The notes under the pieces were generated by a model. It was not told the DNA's origin. It searched no databases and saw nothing but the letters and a program-made list of their open reading frames with translations. From JBFHER01 sp041584055 (GTDB taxonomy: Bacteria; Bacteroidota; Bacteroidia; Bacteroidales; UBA5342): a stretch of DNA of 21,525 nucleotides. Position 1 is the first letter of the stretch; each line of letters opens with the position of its first letter. The stretch spans positions 1-21,525 of the forward strand of contig JBFHER010000034.1 of assembly GCA_041584055.1 (NCBI GenBank), read 5' to 3'. Both the position numbers and the translations under genes were made by a program. This document shows positions 1 to 7,960 of this stretch, one piece after another.

Positions 1-903
1 GGCTGTAGAAAAAGGTTCACGTCCCTGGGGTACAGGAATAACCATCCATTCTGAATTTGAAGCGGTAGTACCACGCGAATCATGCCAGTCCAGATTAGGC
101 TCGGTTACACTGCTCTTACGAACCAATACATAAGAATTATATCCATAGTGAACTAAAGCTTGCGCCGTACCAGCTACTGACCAGTCTGAAGACACACTTC
201 CTCCCTGATCTTCACGCTCAGCAAGTCCAAGTTGATCCACTAAAATTGTATAAGGAACTTCATCTCCCAACGAGTCAGTACGTGTATAATGATACATCAA
301 CTCATAAGGACCACAAGCACGTAGCGCTTCTGATGCATATGCAACACCTTCAATCATCGAAACCGAATCTTTCCCCCAAGCCTGGGCTGCAGGGTTGTAA
401 ACAAATGGTCGTCTAATCCCTGATTCCAAAGCATGTACAAAATAATCACACCTTTCCTCTACAAAGCTTTCCATGTGCTGTGTCCGGTTCAGGTTGAATT
501 CATTCAGACACTCATCATACACAACAGCAAGTACAACACTTTCGTGAGCATCGATCACATCATCTGCTCCAAAATTGAATCTACGACCAGTGCCGCCATC
601 TCCCCAATAACGTGTTGCCGCATCAAAGATTCCACTGGTTATATAGCCGTTAGCATCACGGGTATACATCTTGGCATTGATGGAATTGTATATAGCGTAA
701 TTCCCCAAATTCACGGCTGTGTCTTCCATGTTGGTAATTTCTATATACTCATAAAAATGCTGGCTACAAAATTCAGTAAAAACGAGTCGTGGGACCTGAA
801 CTTCGTACCAAAGTGAATCAGGGTGGGAAATATCCACATCCTGAGCAAACGTGCTGAAAGTTATACCAATACTTACAGCTAAAATAAAAAGTAAATTTCT
901 CAT
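1..903 (-). CDS. Secreted lamin-tail-domain (LTD) protein, 3' end cut off by window edge
   Basis: An open frame of 301 codons runs from the ATG at 903 to the left edge without a stop, so the C-terminus is missing. Residues 1-20 form an SPI signal peptide ending in STFA before QD, with no lipobox cysteine, which suggests secretion or export rather than lipidation. From about residue 37 the protein resembles a lamin tail domain: VFTEF, then YIEITN, then VNLGNYAIYN, the pattern of an immunoglobulin-like beta-sandwich. A later stretch (LVRKSSV, WHDSRGTT, SEWMV, around residues 265-290) resembles the end of long bacterial LTD domains. Such domains are usually parts of large extracellular proteins in Bacteroidota, some carrying a C-terminal type IX sorting domain, but that region lies outside the window. 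The gene follows the second SusD by 298 bp on the same strand, so it may be the operon's last gene or have its own promoter. Its molecular function is unknown. Confidence 0.75.
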   Translation of the reverse strand, partial: MRNLLFILAVSIGITFSTFAQDVDISHPDSLWYEVQVPRLVFTEFCSQHFYEYIEITNMEDTAVNLGNYAIYNSINAKMYTRDANGYITSGIFDAATRYWGDGGTGRRFNFGADDVIDAHESVVLAVVYDECLNEFNLNRTQHMESFVEERCDYFVHALESGIRRPFVYNPAAQAWGKDSVSMIEGVAYASEALRACGPYELMYHYTRTDSLGDEVPYTILVDQLGLAEREDQGGSVSSDWSVAGTAQALVHYGYNSYVLVRKSSVTEPNLDWHDSRGTTASNSEWMVIPVPQGREPFSTA

Positions 904-1201
904 AATAATAAATGTATTACGTTAGTAAAAAAATGAACATCCATTTAAAACATTCCAATAGCATTCTATATTTTATTTGAAGCAGCAAGTTAATTATAAG
1001 TCCATTTTTGATGTTGCTTTCATCTATTCAATCGTTGCTCTAACCCATCATTCTTGCATTTGTAATGATAAAACAATGAAGCAGAAGCAGGTATGACCGA
1101 CCTATGTCTTAACAAGTATATGTATTAATTGTATGACTTCTAGCAACATAAAACAGTACGTTTTCTCTGATTAAGCCGCCTTCATCAACCTATAAATTCG
1201 T
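904..1201. other. Intergenic gap between SusD-like gene and LTD gene
   Basis: This 298 bp AT-rich stretch separates two minus-strand genes, much longer than the 14-31 nt gaps in the rest of the cluster. I see no gene, no convincing hairpin-plus-T terminator and no tRNA. One imperfect minus-strand -7 promoter match (TATACTTG against TAnnTTTG, at 1120-1113) lies about 210 nt before the LTD start and lacks a well-placed TTG at -33. The gap could hold a separate promoter or a processing site, but nothing in it is decisive. Confidence 0.4.
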
Positions 1202-3145
1202 TTAATTTTCGGCAATAAAGAAGGGCACATACCAGTTATTCTCATCCATTAATTTGGCCCTAATTACCTCTTTAGTGTCTGATGAATATTTCCCCTCCGC
1301 ATCAGCTATCATATTGGCAAGGAACGCAGGATCCCCTCTTCTCTTTGCGATTCGCATGATATCATAAAAACGCTCACCCTCAAAAGCCAACTCCTTGGCA
1401 CGTTCTAATAAAACTACTTCTTCAAAATACTTGCGCTGTAAGTTCAAATCAGGAATACCATTTACTGAAAGTTTTTTTATCCCCAGTGGTTCATTCGTAA
1501 AAGGGTCCTGAAGAACAGCATATCCTAATTCAATAAATTTTCTTGTAAGACCTACCCGTCCCCGCACGCCAAGTTGCGCTGATATTCCTCTATAAGCACC
1601 ATCCAGGTATCCCTGAGCTGTATATGTCCGATCCTTTCGTGCTCCGCTTTCATTAAAATATTCCAAATAGGTGCAAATCTCAGCAGCATATAAGTGAGCT
1701 GAAGCAGCCCTGAATAAGGAAACAAAATGATCGTTATCAAACTCATACTTCCCAATTGAATATTTATTTACCAGGGTATCCACACCTTGCATTAAATCTG
1801 CCAATGCTATCTCGCGATGTGCTTTTTTATATGCCAACATTAAAGCTATCTGGCTGTTCGTAAATATTTCACCATCCTTTTTATAAACATATGAAACGTT
1901 TGGTCCCCTGGCATAATCTCCTGGTGTTCCGTAATTACTAAGCGTATTCATGGTCCCAGTGTTTTGATTCCATAATATATGGGGTTGCGGAGACTGGCCT
2001 ATCCATTCTGTCTCCCACAGATGCACTGCTTTGCGTGTTGGTTTAAGATAATACCAGTTTGAAGGTTCATTGTCGAAAAGGTTTTGTAGGTTATGCGTTT
2101 GCTGGCTGGTGTTACCAAACCAAAGCGTATAAATATGCTCATACACATCTATTTGGGTGTGTATTCTTTTCCAGGAAGTCCCTCCCAGTCGATCATCCAA
2201 ACCAAAACGTATATCTGCCGAACCGGTTGAAATATGCTCTTTATTGAATAAGATCGGATATAAATACTGGTATGCGGCACTGATATCCCCAATGGTGAGT
2301 GCCATTTGGCCCAAAAGATAATCTTTTGAATATTCAGTCCAAATAATGGCTTCCCATGAATCATCATTCACTTCATCCTTCAGGCCATGCTGTACGCCAA
2401 CATAATTCAATCGCTCCGTTAAATCATAGGTTACATTATCTACAATTGTTTGCATATCCACAAAGCGCTGTGGATAAGTTTCAAAATGAACGGTATCAAT
2501 AAAAACCGTGTCCACGCGATAGTAGACCGTGTCACTTACATCCTTTATATCCAAACCATTTATTTCGTAGACATATCTTCCGGTATCCACATAAAATTCT
2601 GACTCCGGGTTAGATACGTACTCGATAATGGCCTTATAACTTGTTAATTCATCCGGGATGTAGGGCACTTTCCCGTAAATTCGCGCAGCATTGAAATGCA
2701 CCCATCCCCTCATGCACAATGCTTCCCCATAAATCCTGTGATAGTCATTCACTGCAGGATTATCCTCCAGCACCTCAGGATGATTTCGCTCCAATGCCCT
2801 TATCAAAGTATTACATGCAGCGATAAGGCGATAAAAATTATTGGCAGAAGCGTACTTATTATTTTCTGAAATTTCAAAATTTTGAATTTCAATAAGATCC
2901 TGATCCGTATTATCTGTAACCTTCAACAAATCACCACGCAATTCTCCGAGTATAATGAGTTGTTCTACCAGATCTTGTTGCAAAGCATATAAACCTAAAG
3001 TTGAAGATCGATAATCGATCCAGTCCTTATAAGTGTCGCTTTCTTCCACAACAAGTGATTGATCAACATAAATAAAATCCTCACAAGAGCTTAGTCCAAT
3101 TGCGGTTGTGATCAATATGAATAGTATTATTTTTATGTTCTTCAT
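1202..3145 (-). CDS. SusD/RagB-family surface lipoprotein (second pair), unusually long
   Basis: This 647-residue protein is the nutrient-binding lid of a SusCD complex. It starts with a lipoprotein signal (MKNIKIILFI..., lipobox LSSC, lipid cysteine 21, then acidic ED), so it should sit on the outer membrane facing outward. The SusD fold shows in the N-terminal helices LGLYALQQDL and LGELRGDLL (around 49-74), the TPR-like helix ending RIYGKVPYI (155-163), and the C-terminal signature LLERAKELAFEGERFYDIMR at 579-598, followed by DENNWYVPF. It is longer than typical members (about 500-600). Part of the excess is a segment at about 171-229 rich in D, T and V with alternating strand-like DTV units. 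The usual terminal tail (N-P-x-x-x-Q-N-P-x-Y, present in the other SusD here) is absent. It lies 15 nt after its partner SusC, with which it should be co-translated. The substrate cannot be inferred. Confidence 0.93.
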   Translation of the reverse strand: MKNIKIILFILITTAIGLSSCEDFIYVDQSLVVEESDTYKDWIDYRSSTLGLYALQQDLVEQLIILGELRGDLLKVTDNTDQDLIEIQNFEISENNKYASANNFYRLIAACNTLIRALERNHPEVLEDNPAVNDYHRIYGEALCMRGWVHFNAARIYGKVPYIPDELTSYKAIIEYVSNPESEFYVDTGRYVYEINGLDIKDVSDTVYYRVDTVFIDTVHFETYPQRFVDMQTIVDNVTYDLTERLNYVGVQHGLKDEVNDDSWEAIIWTEYSKDYLLGQMALTIGDISAAYQYLYPILFNKEHISTGSADIRFGLDDRLGGTSWKRIHTQIDVYEHIYTLWFGNTSQQTHNLQNLFDNEPSNWYYLKPTRKAVHLWETEWIGQSPQPHILWNQNTGTMNTLSNYGTPGDYARGPNVSYVYKKDGEIFTNSQIALMLAYKKAHREIALADLMQGVDTLVNKYSIGKYEFDNDHFVSLFRAASAHLYAAEICTYLEYFNESGARKDRTYTAQGYLDGAYRGISAQLGVRGRVGLTRKFIELGYAVLQDPFTNEPLGIKKLSVNGIPDLNLQRKYFEEVVLLERAKELAFEGERFYDIMRIAKRRGDPAFLANMIADAEGKYSSDTKEVIRAKLMDENNWYVPFFIAEN

Positions 3146-3160
3146 GTTTAATAAATTAAT

Positions 3161-6100
3161 TTACAAACCAATATTAACGCCAACCATAAAAGTGCGGGAT
3201 TGTGGCATCAGGCCATAATCAATACCCTGATGATAGGGGCTGAAAGAATAACTCATCTCAGGATCGTAACCCAGATAGTTGGTAAAAGTCATCAGGTTAT
3301 TGATCGTTACATATACTTCCAGGTCTCTGATAAAAGATAATTTTTTATTGGTGCGATAAGAAAGTGATAACTCTTTAAATCTCAGATAAGAACCATCTTC
3401 TATCCAGCGAGATGAAAAAATACTGTTTCCTACAGGATCATCCAATTCTGCTCTTGGTACATTCGTCTCCTGTCCTTCGTGGGTCCATCGCTGAAGCACC
3501 TTTACACTCTGGTTATTAAGATCCGACATCTTTTCGTTTTGATACCTGACATAATTATAGATTTCCTGTCCTTCCGCAAACTGAGCCACAGCGTTAAGTG
3601 ACCACCCCTTATAGCTGATTCTTACTTGTCCAACGCCAACAAGATCGGGCGTAGGAGAACCAAGAATTACTTTATCATATTTATCAATAATGCCATCTGC
3701 CTGTCCTTTGGGACCAGATATGTCTTTAAACTTAGCATCCCCTGCACTATAGGCAAAACCTCTTGAATTAACTAAGCCTGCCTCCACACTCTCCTGAGTG
3801 GTGGCATAAACACCTTCGTAGAGGTAGCCATAAAAGGAATTCACCTGCTCACCGATCTGAGTAATCATTTCACCATCACCGGGCAAGGATACAATCATTT
3901 TATTTGTGGGTAAATCCAGCACTTCATTCATATTTTTTCCAAGACTAATGCCAAAATCCAAATGAAAGTCTTTAGTCTCGATCATCCTCGAGCTTAATGT
4001 CAGTTCTCCACCTTTATTACCTATAATACCTCCATTTACAGGAAAATATGATTCCCCAACATACAAGGGTAATTGATTATACAAGAGTGCATCTTTTGTT
4101 TTAGAATTATAAACATCCAGGGTTAATTGGTGTCGCCCCCCAAGGAGTGCTAAATCCAACCCGACATTCAACATTTCACGTGTTTCATTTTTTAAAGCCG
4201 TATTTGCCAAATTTCCGGGAATGGCAACACCCAGGCCATTGTAATGGGCTGTGGTTAAATAGGGTCGGGATAGTAAAACGCTAAAATTATCCGAGCCTGA
4301 TGTCCCAAATGATGCCCTCAGTTTTAGTTCTTCTATGACTGTTACATCTCTCATAAAACGCTCGGAGGATACTCGCCACCCTCCGCCAATAGAGTAAAAC
4401 TGACTAAACGGCACCCCACCTATTGAAAAAGGAGTGACTGCCTCTTTTCCTATAGAAGATGAGCCATCAGCAGTATGTTTGATGTTGACGATGTATTTAT
4501 CCATAAAATTGTAATTCACATCACCATAAATGGAAAAGCTACGGTAATCCAAATTATTTCCACCTATTTCACTTAATCTGGATTCCCCATTCCCAAGACT
4601 TGTATAATCATCACTGGGTGTATTTCGTGTGATTCCATAGTCATTTTGAAATTCATCCATCATAATACGCATACCAAGGGTTGCAGAAAGCTTATGCACA
4701 CCATGTTTGTCCAGTTCTTTCTGATATGACAAATAACTATTCGAATAAATACCTGTGTATGAATTATTAATCTTAGCACTCTCGTTATCGGCCTCTCCAC
4801 CAAGATAGGATTCCATACCTAAATCCGGCGCAAAAAGACTTTCTGTCATGGCATTGTAATTTGCACCAATAAGCGTTGTAAGAGAAAGGTTACTGGATAT
4901 TTCCCCGATTATTTTTGCAGATGTCGTAAAACGGAAGTTTTTGTTTTCACTGGTTAAGCCATTCACCAAAGCATGGGGATTACTTACACCCAAGGCATCA
5001 ATGTCTCCTGTAACATCCGTTTGATTACCGTTGTCGTCGTAGCTAAATGGCGACAGCACAGGACTTTTCCAAAGACCTGCTAATATGGGGCTACGATCTG
5101 ATTTCAGTGCCGATTCTCTTAAGTCAGAATAGGCATTCACCAGGTTTACGTTTACAGCCATTTTTATTCGATCAATCACATTAAATGTACTCACAAAACG
5201 CGTATTAAACCTGCTGGCCGAAGTGCCCTGAATTATAGGTTTACTTGTGAGATAACCAAAGGTCATTCCATAGTTTGCGATGGCATCGCCACCTTTTATT
5301 GAAAAGTGGACATTTTGAAAACTGCCATCCTGAAATACTTCATCCTGCCAGTTTGTGTTGTGCTGATAGGGAGCATAACTAACGCCGTTTGATGGCGTTA
5401 GAAAGAGTCCGGGATAGTTGGTTTTATACTCTTCCTGTATCATCCCTGAGGAAAACAAAATCTCATTGGCCAGTGATTTATACTGGGTACTATTCAATTG
5501 TGGCAATTGTTCCGGTTGAGATGAAATCCCTGTTCTGTATTTTACATTGATGAGCGTTTTATTTTGGTTTGGGGCAATTGTTCTTATTTCTACAACGCCA
5601 TTGGCTCCATATAAACCGTACTTACTGGTATAAGCGGGGTCCTTATAGATCGTAATATCTGATATATCAAACGGATCGATCATTGTAATTGGATTGTAAT
5701 TATAGCCATCAAACAGAGAGCTGTAATTATTGGCACGCTCAATTGGAACGCCATCCACGACGTACAAAGGCTGATTTCCAGCATATAAACTACCAATGCC
5801 TCGTAACATAGTACTGGTTCCAGACATTGGCATCCCAGACATGTTTGTGACATAGCCACCAGCCACTGATGATTGCAAGGCCTGGTCAATGCTTAGCGAA
5901 TTTGAAAGGTTCATTTGTTCCCGGCTAATATGTTGATGTGCCGAAATCAAATCACGAGAAAGAATATTCTTCTCTTCCATGATCGCCAGTTCGTATGCCG
6001 AATAAATCTGATTATCAAACAAATAAACATTAATTTCTGTTTGTCCGTCTACAAAAATTGTTTTGGGGGAGAAAGCCCCAAGAGGACGAAAGTTGACCCA

Positions 6101-6343
6101 GACATTACCGGACTCCAGTTCTATTGAATACGCCCCATTTTTATCAGACACAACTGGTTTTTGTGATGAACCTGGCACGCTGATAGTTACATTTTCAAGG
6201 GGTTGATTGTCGGTACTTTTCACTGTACCGGATAAGGTATAAGAATTTTCTTGTGCCGGTGTATTTTGGAATTGTACCCATCCAATAAAACACAGTATCA
6301 TGACTAAATATCTCATCATTTGCTTATTAAATTCAATGTTCAT
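3161..6343 (-). CDS. SusC/RagA-family TonB-dependent outer-membrane transporter (second pair), divergent
   Basis: This 1060-residue protein should form the 22-stranded outer-membrane barrel that imports ligand bound by the SusD encoded 15 nt downstream, using TonB-ExbBD energy. In order: a signal peptide (about 1-31), a carboxypeptidase-regulatory-like beta-sandwich (about 36-108), a plug (about 135-256) and a barrel ending in DYGLMPQSRTFMVGVNIGL. The plug carries the family signature LRGIGSLYAGN (180-190), PLYVVDGVP (192-200) and YGANGVVEIRT (245-255). A calcium-loop-like motif, GDAKFKDISG through DKYDKVILG, lies near 867-897. The N-terminal sandwich has lost the usual FxGY motif, reading VNFRPLGAF instead, and the plug has a methionine-rich stretch (168-179). 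There is no FecR-interacting (STN) domain, which fits control by the neighbouring hybrid regulator rather than an ECF sigma pair. The start may instead be the MM at 6319/6316, which gives a more ordinary signal peptide. Confidence 0.93.
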   Translation of the reverse strand: MNIEFNKQMMRYLVMILCFIGWVQFQNTPAQENSYTLSGTVKSTDNQPLENVTISVPGSSQKPVVSDKNGAYSIELESGNVWVNFRPLGAFSPKTIFVDGQTEINVYLFDNQIYSAYELAIMEEKNILSRDLISAHQHISREQMNLSNSLSIDQALQSSVAGGYVTNMSGMPMSGTSTMLRGIGSLYAGNQPLYVVDGVPIERANNYSSLFDGYNYNPITMIDPFDISDITIYKDPAYTSKYGLYGANGVVEIRTIAPNQNKTLINVKYRTGISSQPEQLPQLNSTQYKSLANEILFSSGMIQEEYKTNYPGLFLTPSNGVSYAPYQHNTNWQDEVFQDGSFQNVHFSIKGGDAIANYGMTFGYLTSKPIIQGTSASRFNTRFVSTFNVIDRIKMAVNVNLVNAYSDLRESALKSDRSPILAGLWKSPVLSPFSYDDNGNQTDVTGDIDALGVSNPHALVNGLTSENKNFRFTTSAKIIGEISSNLSLTTLIGANYNAMTESLFAPDLGMESYLGGEADNESAKINNSYTGIYSNSYLSYQKELDKHGVHKLSATLGMRIMMDEFQNDYGITRNTPSDDYTSLGNGESRLSEIGGNNLDYRSFSIYGDVNYNFMDKYIVNIKHTADGSSSIGKEAVTPFSIGGVPFSQFYSIGGGWRVSSERFMRDVTVIEELKLRASFGTSGSDNFSVLLSRPYLTTAHYNGLGVAIPGNLANTALKNETREMLNVGLDLALLGGRHQLTLDVYNSKTKDALLYNQLPLYVGESYFPVNGGIIGNKGGELTLSSRMIETKDFHLDFGISLGKNMNEVLDLPTNKMIVSLPGDGEMITQIGEQVNSFYGYLYEGVYATTQESVEAGLVNSRGFAYSAGDAKFKDISGPKGQADGIIDKYDKVILGSPTPDLVGVGQVRISYKGWSLNAVAQFAEGQEIYNYVRYQNEKMSDLNNQSVKVLQRWTHEGQETNVPRAELDDPVGNSIFSSRWIEDGSYLRFKELSLSYRTNKKLSFIRDLEVYVTINNLMTFTNYLGYDPEMSYSFSPYHQGIDYGLMPQSRTFMVGVNIGL

Positions 6344-6374
6344 AAAATTCTTAGATCCAATTTTCTAAGCCCCG

Positions 6375-7946
6375 CTAGTATATTTCTAATAAGAGGTAAT
6401 CGATAACAATTCCCGGTGTACCTTGTATGTTGCCACTAAAATTCAGACTAGGTCCCACATATTCAAATGTTATCTCCACATCAGAATATTCTGTCAGTGT
6501 TTCAACGGTAAAATCGGCTGTATTATAATTATTACCCTGTCTTTTAAAATTGGATAGTCCGGTGACACTCTTGATTGTTGTACTACTAAACATATAGGAA
6601 TCAAAGTGTTCGGCGTCCTTACCGGCATAGGTTCGCATTTGGACAGGTTCTCCGTTAATGTAAATATTCCATAATCCACAATAGGCACTTGTACCACCCC
6701 ACACTAACCTAAATCTTTCCGCACCGAATACCCCTTCTTTAGTGAAGGTGATGCGTATATTTCTGGTTTCGTGAATGTTTTTATCAAATTCCAGAACAAG
6801 AAGACTGCCGTCCAGGCCAAAATTGCTGTTTTGTATTTTGGGTTCAATCCCTGTACCAGTCAATCCTTCTGTCTCTACAATCTCAGACCATGTCCATTTT
6901 TCATTACGAACCACCTCCTCGACCATTTCACTGGCATATATGGGATCATTACTTTTGTACAGTGAGTCAGCAATAATAAAATCATTTAAAAAATAAACCA
7001 CCCCATTGCTGCAAACATAACGGGAGTCTTCATTGATGTTTGCCACATCGACATCTACAGAGTCACCGATAACATTGACCATCCTGGGATTAAAATCGTC
7101 ATACTGCAAGCTTTTAACAAAAATACTTTTCGATAAGAAGCGTGGCATAAAAATATCGTTTAACCAGGCGTTGGGGACCTCATCAATATTCAAATCGCTT
7201 TTCATTATATCAATGGCATTCTTATACTGATCATCGGTAAAAATGGTAAAGGTTGCAAAGTTGTCTCTGGTTTCTTCCTTTACCGGAAACACCATTTCTG
7301 AAAACCAGTTAATTGTATAAAATAAAGAATCATATATGGTTCCTTCCTCCGTGATCGCTATTGGTGTACTCGCTTCGATGTCGAAATACAAAGAATCGGT
7401 GTAATCCACATAATTTTTAAACGCCGCACTATTCGCTTGAAAATATTCATAAATATTAGGCGGGGGAGTCACGCAGCCCGCTAGCATATAATAACATCCA
7501 TTATTAAAAAGACTGCTTGCAGCGCTCACGCGAATACCGTCGATGATATATCCTCCCTCGACTTTGTCATGTTCAATTAACGCATATTTCTTAAGCAGTG
7601 TTTTAACCTGCATGGAGGCATCTATTGACTGTAAATTAACCTGGGTGCTAATCATTTGGTACAACAAAATATTCCGGAGTTTAAATACAGACGTATCAAT
7701 GGCATTGAGTGCATCTTCAGTTGGAATGAAAAGTGTATAGCTTCCATTGTGACTAAACATGGTATCAAGTCCAAACTGTTTTATCAATCCGGTGTAATAG
7801 TCGAAGGTGGGTTCGCTTTGCAACACGTCCCACATATTCTGATTAACAGTTTCGGGCGTCCCTTTATAAAAATAATCGTCATCCTCCTTGCAGGAAGCAA
7901 AAAGAAGCAATATAAGCAGGATTGAGAATATGTTTTTCATCATCAT
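6375..7946 (-). CDS. FAS1 (fasciclin)-domain lipoprotein with C-terminal beta-sandwich-like domain
   Basis: This 523-residue protein begins with a lipoprotein signal (lipobox FASC, cysteine 19) followed by KEDDD. That matches the lysine-plus-acidic lipoprotein export signal known from Capnocytophaga and Bacteroides, so surface display is likely. A FAS1 domain spans about 38-162, with the typical hydrophobic strand and acidic turn YTLFIPTEDALNAID (70-84), then a closing strand YYMLAGCVTPP. A weaker second FAS1-like unit (about 165-330) retains FTIFTDDQYKNAI and VVYFLNDFII. Residues about 335-523 look like an all-beta sandwich ending in IVIDYLLLEIY, similar in layout to the C-terminus of the preceding gene's product. 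FAS1 domains are adhesion or glycan/protein-binding modules; no catalytic motif is visible. The gene sits 14 nt after another FAS1 gene and 31 nt before a SusC gene, the slot where canonical loci encode SusE/F-type binding lipoproteins. I infer an accessory ligand-binding role; the ligand is unknown. Confidence 0.85.
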   Translation of the reverse strand: MMMKNIFSILLILLLFASCKEDDDYFYKGTPETVNQNMWDVLQSEPTFDYYTGLIKQFGLDTMFSHNGSYTLFIPTEDALNAIDTSVFKLRNILLYQMISTQVNLQSIDASMQVKTLLKKYALIEHDKVEGGYIIDGIRVSAASSLFNNGCYYMLAGCVTPPPNIYEYFQANSAAFKNYVDYTDSLYFDIEASTPIAITEEGTIYDSLFYTINWFSEMVFPVKEETRDNFATFTIFTDDQYKNAIDIMKSDLNIDEVPNAWLNDIFMPRFLSKSIFVKSLQYDDFNPRMVNVIGDSVDVDVANINEDSRYVCSNGVVYFLNDFIIADSLYKSNDPIYASEMVEEVVRNEKWTWSEIVETEGLTGTGIEPKIQNSNFGLDGSLLVLEFDKNIHETRNIRITFTKEGVFGAERFRLVWGGTSAYCGLWNIYINGEPVQMRTYAGKDAEHFDSYMFSSTTIKSVTGLSNFKRQGNNYNTADFTVETLTEYSDVEITFEYVGPSLNFSGNIQGTPGIVIDYLLLEIY

Positions 7947-7960
7947 TTTGGTGTATCTCT

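Noticed and set aside
433..816. A 127-codon plus-strand frame opposite the LTD gene
   Set aside because: It lies fully antisense to a coding frame with a signal peptide and recognisable domain, and its own translation shows no family features.
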